Part shown: in pieces, positions 26,733 to 34,989 of the stretch
How positions within the stretch are numbered: position 1 is the first letter of the stretch
How the letters are laid out: the number at the start of each line of letters is the position of its first letter
DNA from: Chromatiales bacterium
GTDB taxonomy: Bacteria; Pseudomonadota; Gammaproteobacteria; Chromatiales; Chromatiaceae
Direction of reading: 5' to 3'
DNA: 35,331 bases
Assembly (NCBI GenBank): GCA_024712425.1
Contig: JAKRWE010000023.1
Span: forward strand, 1-35,331
Position numbers and translations under genes: made by a program
The notes under the pieces: generated by a model
Databases searched by the model: none
What the model was told of the DNA's origin: nothing
What the model saw: only the letters and a program-made list of their open reading frames with translations

Positions 26733-28958
26733 ATGGTGCAAGAGACCGAACAACCGCAACCGAGCACTGGCCACCTGATTTACCCAATGCACTTTGGCGA
26801 GCGGATCATGTGGTCAATCCGTTTCGCATTGTCATCGTTTTGGTACACCATGGGTCTGTACCTGGCGGTGGCGGCCAGCATGGCGCTGGTGTTCTTTCTT
26901 ACCTTCGTGATGCTGTTCAGCACCTCATCTCTATCACTTGATACGCTCCGAAATCTTCACGCACCGGCAGAATGGGTTGAGCCGGCAGGGGCCGGCTCGG
27001 TCCTGATCGTACTGGGTGCGCTGATCGTGCTGCTGATGCTGGTCGCGTGGTATTCGGCGATGTTTTATCGGTTGCCGGTACTGTACCTGGAGCGCGGGCA
27101 ACGTCCCCCCATTCGGACGCTCTTGTTGGAGGCCTGGTCCAGGGTGCCGGACATGAGCAACACGATGGGCGTGGTATTTTCGCTTCCGTTGTTGGTGGCG
27201 GCGTTGGTGTATGGCGTTCTGTACCTCACCGGGCGGCTGACGCCGGTGACCGGCGGGGCGGGGGGCGTCCTGGTGGGCTTGATCACGATCGTATCGTTCA
27301 TCGGTTTGGTGTTGGCAGGCCCTGTAGCGGCCAATGAGCCGGTATCGTTCTGGGTCGCGATCAGACGGGGTTGGGCATTGAGCCGGGGACGGCGCTGGTC
27401 ACTGGTGGGATATATGGTTGTGATGCCGTTAGTCATGGCCGCGATCCTCATTGGAATACGGCTGTTGGGCTGGGTGATCGGATCGCTAATCCCGTTTCTC
27501 GAAACGCCGATAGAAGTCATCTATGGCTTGTCGGTCGCGTTGTTGCAAGTAATTTACGCGGTGGCATTGGTCGCCGGTATAACGGTGTACTACCTGGAGT
27601 CGCGTATCTTCCTCGAGGGTTGGGAACCCGCCTGGCGTGGAGCGTTGAAGCCTGATTGGCCGCGCAACGGGCCGCCCGCGCCACTGATTGCCGCACGAGG
27701 CAAGCAAGGCTGGCGCGATTTCGCCCTGTTGAACGGGGCGATGTTTGGGTTGATGTGGTGGGGAGTGCTTACCGTAGGGGGGAAAATGATGCCCGGGGTG
27801 GCGCGTTACCGCGTCGAACCTACGCCGGCGTCGCATCGCGCGAACGCCGCATCCGATCCGGTGCGCTGGCGTGACCCGCAATCCACCGGTAGCGATGGCC
27901 GCAAGGCGTCGGGATCGATCACCCTGACCACAGGCCAGTTCTTCGACATGGGAGCCAAGGCGACGGTATGGATCGCGCCGCGCATCAACTGGAAACATCC
28001 GTCGTTGCCGAGTGTAGTGTCGCCAAGCGGCTTGTTGACGATTGAGATCAAGTCGGTCAGAAGTCGCACGGGTGCCGAGTGGTATGACGCTCAAGCTGGC
28101 ACCGAGTCCCGGTTCTTTTGGGATGTGAGCCTCGAGCCGACAGCAAACGGATATAAGGGTGTGCGCCAGGTTCATCTGCGCGCAGGTGCCTCGGAAAAGG
28201 GATTGGACCGCATTGAGGGTGTTGTGCACTGGCGAGAGCCGGAAACGATACAACCAGTTCGGCTGACAACAGGCAATACCGGCCAAAAATTCACGCTGGG
28301 ATCGAATACGATAACGGTTCACGCATTCGATCAACGGCATATCGAACTGGCCGGTCCCAGCGGGTTCCAGCGCGACATGCTCGGGGTGGTGGGGGAGCAG
28401 GCGAATGGAGACGTGACCGTGTCCCGCTCAACCTCCGCGTCAAATGGACAGGTCAGCTACGGATTCCAGAGTCCCATAACGTCCGTGACGCTTTACTATG
28501 GCCGCAAATACAGTGAGCATCACTGGCCGTTCACACTACGCCCCGGCCAACCGGTGGTGCTGAAATCAGGGCAGCCGGCGGCGGTAGCCACACGTTCCGA
28601 TAGCGACCCGGTAGTTACCCCATCCAGCCCACTGCAGTCTGTCGCTACGCCAGGCCGTTCGGCCAATCCCAGCGCAAGCGAGCCAGTGCATGGGGAGGCA
28701 GAGCCCCACTTCGATCTTTCGGATGCGTCCGGCCTGCAACGCATGCGCCAGTGGGTCTATCGTGAAGTCCGCGCGGGACATTGCGCAAAGGCGATCCCGT
28801 GGTTGGACCGCCTGATTCTTCGCGCGGGGAACGATGCCTGGGCGCGCTATGCACGTGGGGCTTGTTATCAGGCGGCCGGTCGAGGGCGGGTGGCCGAAGA
28901 TGACATCGTCTACGCCTGTGGCCACGGGTATCCCGAGGCCTGTGATCTACTGCAATAG
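26733..28958 (+). CDS. Large polytopic membrane protein with soluble C-terminal half
   Basis: The N-terminal 370 residues hold about six or seven transmembrane helices (YLAVAASMALVFFLTFVML, VLIVLGALIVLLMLVAW, LPLLVAALVYGVLYL, GGVLVGLITIVSFIGLVLA, LVGYMVVMPLVMAAILIG and more). They are arranged like the membrane domains of GlpQ-associated or BPSS1780-type proteins. The C-terminal half is soluble and Ser/Thr-rich, ending in a Cys-containing tetratrico-like segment (HCAKAIPWLDRLILRAGND, then ARGACYQAAGRG and YACGHGYPEACDLL). The start could be ATG 26733 or an earlier TTG. It stands 9 bases before the DUF1173 gene. No catalytic motif is evident and the role is unknown. Confidence 0.65.
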   Translation: MVQETEQPQPSTGHLIYPMHFGERIMWSIRFALSSFWYTMGLYLAVAASMALVFFLTFVMLFSTSSLSLDTLRNLHAPAEWVEPAGAGSVLIVLGALIVLLMLVAWYSAMFYRLPVLYLERGQRPPIRTLLLEAWSRVPDMSNTMGVVFSLPLLVAALVYGVLYLTGRLTPVTGGAGGVLVGLITIVSFIGLVLAGPVAANEPVSFWVAIRRGWALSRGRRWSLVGYMVVMPLVMAAILIGIRLLGWVIGSLIPFLETPIEVIYGLSVALLQVIYAVALVAGITVYYLESRIFLEGWEPAWRGALKPDWPRNGPPAPLIAARGKQGWRDFALLNGAMFGLMWWGVLTVGGKMMPGVARYRVEPTPASHRANAASDPVRWRDPQSTGSDGRKASGSITLTTGQFFDMGAKATVWIAPRINWKHPSLPSVVSPSGLLTIEIKSVRSRTGAEWYDAQAGTESRFFWDVSLEPTANGYKGVRQVHLRAGASEKGLDRIEGVVHWREPETIQPVRLTTGNTGQKFTLGSNTITVHAFDQRHIELAGPSGFQRDMLGVVGEQANGDVTVSRSTSASNGQVSYGFQSPITSVTLYYGRKYSEHHWPFTLRPGQPVVLKSGQPAAVATRSDSDPVVTPSSPLQSVATPGRSANPSASEPVHGEAEPHFDLSDASGLQRMRQWVYREVRAGHCAKAIPWLDRLILRAGNDAWARYARGACYQAAGRGRVAEDDIVYACGHGYPEACDLLQ

Positions 28959-28967
28959 GAGGGCGGT

Positions 28968-30173
28968 GTGAGCGATATTCTTTTTGCCGACGGACGTCGC
29001 TACAGCCGGGACTGGCTGGAGACGAACAAGGCGGAAGCGCAGCAGGTGCTTCGTGCGCATAAGAACACGTATCCCCTGTGTCTATGTCAGAAGGACGGCG
29101 TTGCGATGCATATCCGCCAGCTGAGCGTATCGCGCAAGCGGTATTTGGCGCGGATGCCTGGCACGGGTCCGCTGCATCGGCCCGACTGCCCTTCATATGA
29201 ACCGATTCATGGAAAGGCGGAACAACAGGCCATTGAGGACGGGGCCATTGATGAGCTGGCCGATGGTCGGGTGGTGTTCAAGCTCGACATAGGGTTTGGG
29301 ATTCGGGATAACGCAGCGTCCCCGCCAGTGGAACGGCAGCCGCCGGCGGAGTTGCCCCAGATGGTGCAAGACCCGGATCGGCGCCTGGGCATGTTGGCCA
29401 TGATCCAGTTTCTATGGGAGCAGGCCGAATTGCATCACTGGCATCCAAAAATGCAGGGGCGGCGGCGCTACAAGCAGGTGTACGACCGTCTGGTCAGTGC
29501 AGCGGAGCGCATTCTGGTGAAAGGGTTCCCGTTATTACAGCGTATCTTCATTCCAGAACCGTTCTACAAGGATCGGGCGTCGGAAATCGCAATGCGTCGT
29601 CTCGAGAAACTCAGCCGCCTGGGGCGCAGTCGCAATGGCAAACGCCGGCGTTTCCTGGTGATGGGTCAGATACGTTCGATGCGCCAGAATGCGGACGTGG
29701 TCAGGTTGCATTTGGCGCATGTGAGCGATGATGTGAGTGTGGTGATACCACGCTCGACCTGGGAACGGTTATGCAAACGCTGGGGTGTGGAGATACCGGA
29801 CCCGGACTCGGATATGCACTTATGGGGTCTGTTTTTGATCGACACGCAGCACAATGGCACGCTGCATTCGCGTACGGCCGCGATGATGCAGACCACGGCG
29901 CAGTACATTCCCGTATTCCGGCCGGCAGAGATTAGCCTGGCGTACGGCTTGGTGGACTCGGAGCGGCGGTTCATTAAAATGCTCGCGCTCGATGGACGGC
30001 CATCGGAGGGGCCGGCGTTCCTTTTGACCGATACGGGAGAGAAAGCGGTGCCACTCTACATAGCCGAAGGACTGCCGGAGGGTGAAGCATCCGGCGAATG
30101 GTACTGGCATACCGACCGACAAGATATGTGGCCGGCACTGCCGGTGCCGCGCCATCGGGAGCAAGCGGTTTAA
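28968..30173 (+). CDS. DUF1173 family protein
   Basis: The 401-aa protein matches the DUF1173 opening: PLCLCQKDGVAMHIRQLS followed by YLARMPGTGPLHRPDCPSYEP, a Cys/His set that may bind metal. The remainder is helical then beta-rich (HLWGLFLIDTQHNGTLHSRT). DUF1173 members are encoded on conjugative plasmids and ICEs; no biochemical role is established. GGAGG lies before the GTG/ATG start region. It is directly downstream of the polytopic membrane protein gene and upstream of the TraT-like gene. Confidence 0.82.
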   Translation: MSDILFADGRRYSRDWLETNKAEAQQVLRAHKNTYPLCLCQKDGVAMHIRQLSVSRKRYLARMPGTGPLHRPDCPSYEPIHGKAEQQAIEDGAIDELADGRVVFKLDIGFGIRDNAASPPVERQPPAELPQMVQDPDRRLGMLAMIQFLWEQAELHHWHPKMQGRRRYKQVYDRLVSAAERILVKGFPLLQRIFIPEPFYKDRASEIAMRRLEKLSRLGRSRNGKRRRFLVMGQIRSMRQNADVVRLHLAHVSDDVSVVIPRSTWERLCKRWGVEIPDPDSDMHLWGLFLIDTQHNGTLHSRTAAMMQTTAQYIPVFRPAEISLAYGLVDSERRFIKMLALDGRPSEGPAFLLTDTGEKAVPLYIAEGLPEGEASGEWYWHTDRQDMWPALPVPRHREQAV

Positions 30174-30218
30174 TCGCAGAGAGATGTTTTGGAAGCAAGA
30201 CGAAAGGAGTTAGTAAAC

Positions 30219-30956
30219 GTGAAGAAGTTGTTTGTTGTAGTGTTGATCGCGGGCGCACTGACGTTGGCGGGTTGTGCGGCGACCGGTGTGGCCATTTCCA
30301 AGCGAAACCTGGACGTGCAGACCCAGATGACCGATTCGATCTTCCTGGATCCGCCGGTGCCGGGGCACAACAAGGTGCTGGTGCAGATTCGGAATACGTC
30401 GGACAAGCCGGAATTCAGCATCGAGCAGCAGGTGAAGTCCTCGTTGCAGCAGCGGGGCTGGACGCTCACCAACAACCCGGAAGAGGCCGATTACATGTTG
30501 CAGGCGAACATCCTGAAGGTCGGCAAGACCGACCAGACGGCTGCGAAGCAGATGTTTGGTTCCGGCTACGGCGGTTCCCTGGGCGCGGGCGTGCTGGGCG
30601 CGGCCGCCTCCTATGCGATTCATGGCCCGGGCTATGACCGGACGGGGCTGGCGGCGGGACTGATCGCGGCTGGCGCCGAGTTCGTGACAGGCCAGATGGT
30701 CAAGGATGTTTACTACACGGTCATCACCGATGTGCAGATTTCCCGTCGCGTGCAGGGTACGGTGAAAATGACTGGTGAGCAAAATCTGGCGCAGGGCAAC
30801 AGTGGCTCCGAGAAGGTGGAATATGCCGAGGAGAACCATTGGAAGAAGTACCGCACCCGGATCATGAGCACAGCGAACCAGGTCAACCTGGACTGGAAAG
30901 ATGCCGAGCCGGAACTGGTCGCGGGTCTGACCAAGAGCATCAGTGGTCTGTTCTGA
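30219..30956 (+). CDS. traT: TraT-like surface-exclusion / complement-resistance lipoprotein
   Basis: TraT blocks entry of related conjugative elements into the host cell by acting in the outer membrane. The 245-aa product begins at GTG 30219 (AAAGGAG upstream) with MKKLFVVVLIAGALTLAGCAA, a textbook lipobox. It continues with TraT hallmarks: a conserved region with SIFLDPP, NTSDKPEF and QQRGWTLTNNPEEADYMLQANIL, the glycine-rich segment SGYGGSLGAGVLGAAASYAIHG thought to insert in the membrane, and KYRTRIMSTANQVNLDWKDAEP at the end. An upstream TTG at 30189 would spoil the signal peptide. It strongly supports a conjugative element. Confidence 0.92.
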   Translation: MKKLFVVVLIAGALTLAGCAATGVAISKRNLDVQTQMTDSIFLDPPVPGHNKVLVQIRNTSDKPEFSIEQQVKSSLQQRGWTLTNNPEEADYMLQANILKVGKTDQTAAKQMFGSGYGGSLGAGVLGAAASYAIHGPGYDRTGLAAGLIAAGAEFVTGQMVKDVYYTVITDVQISRRVQGTVKMTGEQNLAQGNSGSEKVEYAEENHWKKYRTRIMSTANQVNLDWKDAEPELVAGLTKSISGLF

Positions 30957-31007
30957 TCATCGAGTCGCCGGGGCTCCATGCCCCGGTGGCGGTTGGCGAC
31001 TTGATCA
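30954..31007. repeat. Extended stem-loop after traT
   Basis: TGATCA (30954-30959) and TGATCA (31002-31007) bracket GAGTCGCC/GGCGACTT and an inner CGGGGC/GCCCCG hairpin. It overlaps the traT stop. No T run follows on the plus strand, so it may stabilise mRNA or be the left flank of the next element. Confidence 0.5.
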
Positions 31008-31121
31008 AAAAGGCGCGACAAACCCCGGACTTCAGTCCGGGGAAGGATAGCGCCGGCCTTCGGCCGTGTTCGATGCCCGGTCGAAGGCGTTTGGGTAGCG
31101 ATGTCTTCGCTATCTGTTAGA

Positions 31122-31140
31122 ATAGAACCAATGTAGAACA
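31122..31140 (+). promoter_or_regulatory. Conserved 19-bp motif before the TnpB-like gene
   Basis: ATAGAACCAATGTAGAACA ends 13 bases before the start codon and matches 17 of 19 positions of the motif upstream of tnpB at 11029-11047. The TAGAAT overlapping its start could act as a -10 element. Confidence 0.4.
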
Positions 31141-31153
31141 CTTCCTCTTTGTC

Positions 31154-32993
31154 ATGGCCTACGGAAACGGGAAAGCACATCAGGATTGGCTCATGCGGGC
31201 AGTGCCGCTGGGTGTGGGAGAACTCACCAGCGCCAAGCGCAACGCCCTCATGCAGTTGTCCGGTGCCATCCTCTCGCGCATGCGGGAAATGGCAGCCGCC
31301 GGCTTCTCTCCCGAACCGCTCAAATCCGCATTGACCGGCAAGGCGCTCGATGACGTCCTGCTGGATATCCAGAAGCGCGACAACACACTCAATTCCGTCT
31401 GGCGCGAACAGGCCCGCATGCGGGTCAAACCAGCGCTCGCCGAGACTGTCCGGCGCTACTTCAGCCGACTCGCCGGCGGACTGCGGCATCTCGATCAGGC
31501 GATCCCCCAACGGGAGCGGAAGGAATGCGATCAACGACGCTACTACCATATCCCCGAAACCGTGCAGGACAGCATCACGCTCGAAGAGATCCGGGAACTC
31601 CAGACGCTCGCCGAGAAAGGAAAGGCCATCGAGGCGTTCCGCCAATGGATTGATGGACAGCATGACTTCTCGCCGCAACAGGTGGCCGTGCTGGAGTACC
31701 TGCACGAACGGGCACAGCGCAAGCACAACCCGCCGGACTTCGGCGCACGAGACGACTTCGTGCTTCAGATTCCCATCGATGCACGCATGGTGCCGAGAAA
31801 CGAGACGCCACCTGCGCTCGCACTGCGCCAGGGCGCTTCCTTTCTGCTGGAGGACGACGGCAACCGGTGTTACTACCGCTTTCTGGACATTGCCGGTCTT
31901 CGCCCGCGCGCGCCACGCATCCGCATACCCTTGGTGCTCTCCGAAGCCATCGCGAAACGAAACAACGGATAAGAAGTGGGCCTCTCTCCTGTTGGAACTG
32001 GGCCGACAGTCGGTCGGCGTGCGCCTGGTCGCGGGACAACCGCCCAACACGACAGACGGATGGCACGAAGCGCAATACTTCCTCGGCAGGGATTTTGGCT
32101 ATGCCAACACCATCACCCTGTCGGTGGTCCGATCGCCAACACCGGTCGATCTCGATGCCGTTCAGGCGCGCTACGACGCGCTGAAGGACGAAGCGGAAGT
32201 GCGCGCCTTTCTTGAGACCCATGCCGTACCGCCGGATGTCGAGGTGATCGCGCAAAGGCGCTTCGACGGACGGGCCTTCCTCGATCGGATCAACAAACAC
32301 AGCGAGCACATCGAGAGCCTGACATCTCGTATCGACATCGCCTACAACGCGCTGAAGGCCATTGCAGATCAGATCCGGCAGGACCTCAAGCTGGAACCGA
32401 GCGACCGGATCACCCCCGAGATGAAGGCCCGGCACCCGCAGGCACGGGCGTTTTTCGCCAAGTTCGGCTTGATCAACGATCTCAAGCGGGCGCGGCGAGC
32501 GCGCTACCGGAAAATAGCTGCCATCAAAAAGTGTTGGTTCGGGTATCTGTCGAACATCGAAATCCAGATGGCGAAGGATTACCACGCTGCCATCGTCAGG
32601 GAAGACCTGACGGTGACAGCCATCGAGAAGGATGCCCCGGAGTACAGGGGCCGTGCCTTCAATCGCATGATCAATCACGGCGCGAAGGGACAGTACCAGC
32701 GCATGGCGAAGGACAAATGCCTCTGGAACGGTGTTCCGGAGATCCCGGTGCCATCGTGGTACAGCTCCCGCTATTGCGGTGAACACAGCACGATCGTCGA
32801 GAAGCGCTATCGCAAGGGAGAACAGATCCTGTTCCCCTGTTGCGGTCAGACATTTCATGCCGACGAACATGCGGCCTTCACCCTCGGTTGCTATCCGTTC
32901 CTTCGCCCGATTGCATTTGTCCCCGGACCCGTTCCGGGGTGTGACACCCGCTCGAATCCACCCTCTCGGGTGGAGGGAAGCCCCGGCCTTTAG
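31154..32993 (+). pseudogene. Large TnpB/Cas12-like nuclease, frameshifted
   Basis: Two frames together give about 612 residues, longer than normal TnpB (about 400). The first frame runs from ATG 31154 to the stop at 31970-31972 (MAYGNGKAHQDWLMRAVPLG ... LSEAIAKRNN). The second continues from about 31968 as DKKWASLLLELGRQSVGVRLV. Dropping one G of the GG at 31967-31968 joins them. The second part has RuvC-like motifs: D near 312 (YFLGRDFGYANTITLSVV), E near 484 (IVREDLTVTA), a cysteine pair region (SRYCGEH, FPCCGQTFHADEHAAF) and a final D in HADEHAA near 569. The long helical N-terminal half is unlike ordinary TnpB and recalls Cas12-type REC lobes. No CRISPR array or Cas1/2 is nearby. Family placement is inference. 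Confidence 0.7.
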
Positions 32994-33000
32994 GCCGGGG
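32931..33000 (+). ncRNA. Putative right-end guide-RNA scaffold of the TnpB-like element
   Basis: Three consecutive perfect hairpins lie at the 3' end: CCCCGGA/TCCGGGG (32931-32949), CCACCC/GGGTGG (32958-32973) and CCCCGGCC/GGCCGGGG (32981-33000). The protein stop codon lies in the loop region of the last. TnpB guide RNAs overlap the gene end in this way. The guide would begin at about 33001, reading into the csrA upstream region. Confidence 0.5.
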
Positions 33001-33064
33001 AGCAGTCACCGCAAATGGCTAGAATAGGCTCTCCAATCAACGGAATGACAAAAGGAGCAAGGAC

Positions 33065-33286
33065 ATGCTTATTCTCACCCGCCGCGAAGGCGAATCAATC
33101 ATGCTGACCCGCGAAGGCTTGGAGCCGATAGAAGTGAAGGTGCTACGGGTCGACGGGGCGCAGGTCAAACTCGGCATTGACGCACCGGAAACGGTGAACA
33201 TCGCTCGACACGAACTGTTGAGCAAATCGGGTGAAAATGGGCTTGCGCTGAACCATCCTCAGTGCTATAAAGATCCCAATTACTGA
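33065..33286 (+). CDS. csrA: CsrA-family RNA-binding regulator
   Basis: CsrA dimers bind GGA motifs in hairpin loops of mRNA leaders and alter translation. The 73-aa protein starts MLILTRREGESIMLT, as CsrA does, continues with VKVLRVDGAQVKLGIDAPETVNIARHELL (the RNA-contacting Arg of the HREE region is kept as ARHE) and has a longer, variable tail. AAAGGAG precedes the ATG. It is carried on the mobile element, so it is probably an extra copy able to act on host or element transcripts. A GGA-rich structured region follows directly. Confidence 0.92.
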   Translation: MLILTRREGESIMLTREGLEPIEVKVLRVDGAQVKLGIDAPETVNIARHELLSKSGENGLALNHPQCYKDPNY

Positions 33287-33547
33287 ATTTTTTAACCCAT
33301 CTCTTTCTGGGATGGTGTTGAAAGAGGCAACCTGGCCTCTATAAATAAGCAGGGGCCTACCCGCTACGTGGGTAGGATTTGGGGTACAGTTGGAGACGAC
33401 TGTTACCCATTACCAGTCACTTAGGTGACTGGATCGGGATGTTTTCTGGCTTCGGTCGATTTCATCCTACCACCTTACGGTTAGCTGCAATTCTGTGGTT
33501 AATCGTTGCAGGAGCCGCATGATACCTTTGGGTGTCGGCGGCTTTTT
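33287..33547 (+). ncRNA. Structured GGA-containing region after csrA
   Basis: No protein fits here. Stems include AGAGGC/GCCTCT near 33321-33340, CCTACCC/GGGTAGG (33356-33362 with 33370-33376), a 9-bp stem with one bulge and loop TGGAGACG (33382-33408), and CCAGTCAC/GTGACTGG (33413-33432). About six GGA motifs occur, one squarely in a hairpin loop, the preferred CsrA site. The segment ends in a terminator (33513-33547). It could be a CsrA-binding regulatory RNA or simply the csrA 3' UTR. Confidence 0.45.
33513..33547 (+). terminator. Terminator downstream of csrA
   Basis: AGCCGC (33513-33518) pairs with GCGGCT (33538-33543), and five T follow (33543-33547). Confidence 0.65.
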
Positions 33548-33576
33548 GCGTTCTGAAGAAATGTTTCTTCATCCAT

Positions 33577-33634
33577 CCCAATCAGGGAGAGAAATCTCCC
33601 TATTGGGGTCATTTTCTCCTCCTGATTGGTTTTT
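33577..33634 (+). promoter_or_regulatory. Attenuator-like pair of mutually exclusive hairpins
   Basis: Fold A: CCCAAT and GGGAGA (33577-33590) pair with TCTCCC and ATTGGG (33595-33607) around a GAAA loop. Fold B: CCAATCAGG (33578-33586) plus GAGA pair with TCTC and CCTGATTGG (33615-33629), followed by five T, a proper intrinsic terminator. A and B share the same left arm, so only one can form. It lies 20 bases before the next start codon. Confidence 0.6.
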
Positions 33635-33654
33635 AACCCATGGGAGACAGAAAA

Positions 33655-33903
33655 ATGGCTTTTCAAACACAAAATGTAGGCGCTGAGACATGGAAGTTCA
33701 TCGATCATCAGATCGCAAACGCAACGGACTGGTCTCTGGGTCAGCTGATCCAGAAACTTGAAAGAGAGATGGAAGAGCACCCGGAGGTGTCGACAGACAT
33801 CTGGGTGGCAATCCAACTTCTTGAGGCCGAGCTTGACAGCCGAGAGCTTGATCCGGTCGTTCAAGTAGAACGCCAGATCGAAAAAGCCTTGGCTGTGCTT
33901 TGA
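33655..33903 (+). CDS. Small unknown protein downstream of csrA
   Basis: The 82-aa acidic, helical protein (MAFQTQNVGAETWKFIDHQI, IQKLEREMEEHPEVSTD, AIQLLEAELDSREL) has no signal or membrane segment. GGGAGA precedes the ATG at 33655; an ATG at 33640 is an alternative. It sits behind the attenuator-like leader and before a strong terminator, so it forms its own transcription unit. No family was recognised. Confidence 0.65.
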   Translation: MAFQTQNVGAETWKFIDHQIANATDWSLGQLIQKLEREMEEHPEVSTDIWVAIQLLEAELDSRELDPVVQVERQIEKALAVL

Positions 33904-33909
33904 TGATTT

Positions 33910-33943
33910 AGGGCAGAAACATTCGTTTCTGCCCTCGTTTTTT
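33910..33943 (+). terminator. Strong rho-independent terminator
   Basis: AGGGCAGAAAC (33910-33920) pairs perfectly with GTTTCTGCCCT (33925-33935) around ATTC and is followed by a run of T (33938-33943). It closes the gene at 33655 and could also serve the convergent gene on the minus strand. Confidence 0.92.
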
Positions 33944-33945
33944 CT

Positions 33946-34260
33946 TTAATCGAAACGGCGGCGCATCCGCTCCAGCCGCTTTTCAGCCCACTGCCGCATG
34001 CGTTCTCGCTGCGACTCGTCGCTCATATCCATGTCGCCAACGATGCCGAGTTCAGCGGGCGTAACGCTGGGGCCGAACTGGCGTTTGAGTTCTGCGGCCT
34101 TTTCAAGATGGCGTGCCCCTTCTTCTTCATCGCCTTCGACCTGCGCCTTGACGCCGAGAAACAGCTCTTTCATCACCAAAAGGCTTTTGGTATCGGCATC
34201 CATTTCCAGTGGCATATCGCCATCGATGACCCCGAAGGGTCGCTTCTCGTTCTTGTCCAT
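33946..34260 (-). CDS. Small unknown cytoplasmic protein
   Basis: The 104-aa protein is charged and helical (MDKNEKRPFGVIDGDMPLEM, KAQVEGDEEEGARHLEKAAEL, SQRERMRQWAEKRLERMRRRF). The C-terminus is strongly basic and the middle acidic. A longer open frame exists upstream, but GGAG stands just before the ATG at 34260, so that start is preferred. It converges on the gene at 33655 with a shared terminator. No family was recognised. Confidence 0.65.
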   Translation of the reverse strand: MDKNEKRPFGVIDGDMPLEMDADTKSLLVMKELFLGVKAQVEGDEEEGARHLEKAAELKRQFGPSVTPAELGIVGDMDMSDESQRERMRQWAEKRLERMRRRFD

Positions 34261-34585
34261 AGTGAATCTCCAGGCAGCCAGGCGTTTGCCGGCGCCAACT
34301 GAGTCGCAGCGCATCGCGCGACCGATAAAACTGAATTGCCCCGACACGCCCAGGCGGGTCGGATTGAAAAAAGTGTAGCACACCGAATTTTTCTCCCGAT
34401 CAGGGAGACGATCGTCCTCGCTCGGGATGTAAAACAACGAGAGAAACGGCAATTGCCGTACAGCCCTGCCGGGGCATTGCCCTGGTAGGGGACAATGCTG
34501 CGACCAGGGTGGAAACCTCCACCCGCGTCGTGCACGGGTGGAGTCACAACGACACCCGGCGGCACGACCGGGAAAGGAGAATGCC
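34261..34585. other. Structured gap with alternative hairpins
   Basis: No gene was seen. CCCTGGT (34480-34486) pairs with ACCAGGG (34503-34509). GGGTGGA (34507-34513) pairs with TCCACCC (34518-34524). CTCCACCCG (34517-34525) pairs perfectly with CGGGTGGAG (34535-34543). The last two stems exclude each other. They precede the Shine-Dalgarno of the gene at 34586. A divergent promoter for the 34260 gene should also lie here. Confidence 0.5.
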
Positions 34586-34777
34586 ATGCGAGTAGCAGAT
34601 GCAATCGTTCGCCTGGCCCTGCGTCTCAGCGCCGTGGGCGTGCTGGCCCCCATCGGTCGGATGGTAGCGACCGGTGAAGCCTCGATCTTCCTGATCGCGG
34701 TGGCCGGCGCCAGTGGCATTGCCGTAGCTGCCCTCCTGTTCCTGGCCTACCGCCTCAACAAGCGAGATAAGCGTTGA
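34586..34777 (+). CDS. Small membrane protein, 63 aa
   Basis: AAAGGAG precedes the ATG at 34586. The protein has an amphipathic N-terminal helix (VADAIVRLALRLSAVGVLAP) and one transmembrane helix (IFLIAVAGASGIAVAALLFLAY), then a basic end (RLNKRDKR). It stands behind a leader with competing hairpins. Function is unknown. Confidence 0.6.
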   Translation: MRVADAIVRLALRLSAVGVLAPIGRMVATGEASIFLIAVAGASGIAVAALLFLAYRLNKRDKR

Positions 34778-34803
34778 GCGCGCGAGGGAACTATAATGAG
34801 GAC

Positions 34804-34989
34804 ATGGATATGGAGATGCTAGAGACTGCGTTTCGCAACGCCTTGGCTGACATGCTCGGTGCCATTGGCATCGCAAGTGCTGGCTTGGGTGTTGCGCTGA
34901 CGATCGGGTTGTGGGCCTGGTACCTGTTGGATTCACATAAACGGAATCCACCTGTGCCGGTGCACCCACGCAAAAAGCGAACTCACTAA
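34804..34989 (+). CDS. Small membrane protein, 61 aa
   Basis: The ATG at 34804 follows TGAGGA. The protein is acidic at the N-terminus (MDMEMLETAF), has one transmembrane helix (IGIASAGLGVALTIGLWAWYLL) and ends in a basic, proline-containing tail (PPVPVHPRKKRTH). It lies 26 bases after the preceding small membrane protein, so the two are probably co-transcribed. Function is unknown. Confidence 0.55.
   Translation: MDMEMLETAFRNALADMLGAIGIASAGLGVALTIGLWAWYLLDSHKRNPPVPVHPRKKRTH

Larger units (their letters stand above)
31023..33000. mobile_element. IS605-like element with a large TnpB-like gene
   Basis: The element is bounded by CCCCGGAC-TTCA-GTCCGGGG (31023-31042) and CCCCGGCC-TTTA-GGCCGGGG (32981-33000), matching-style end hairpins. 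It carries one gene and no tnpA. Two further stems precede the right hairpin (32931-32949 and 32958-32973), as expected for a guide-RNA scaffold overlapping the 3' end of a tnpB. It separates traT from csrA. Confidence 0.7.

Noticed and set aside
31023..33000. A type V CRISPR effector locus
   Set aside because: No repeat array, cas1 or cas2 is near, while matching end hairpins and a 3' hairpin set point to an IS605-like element.
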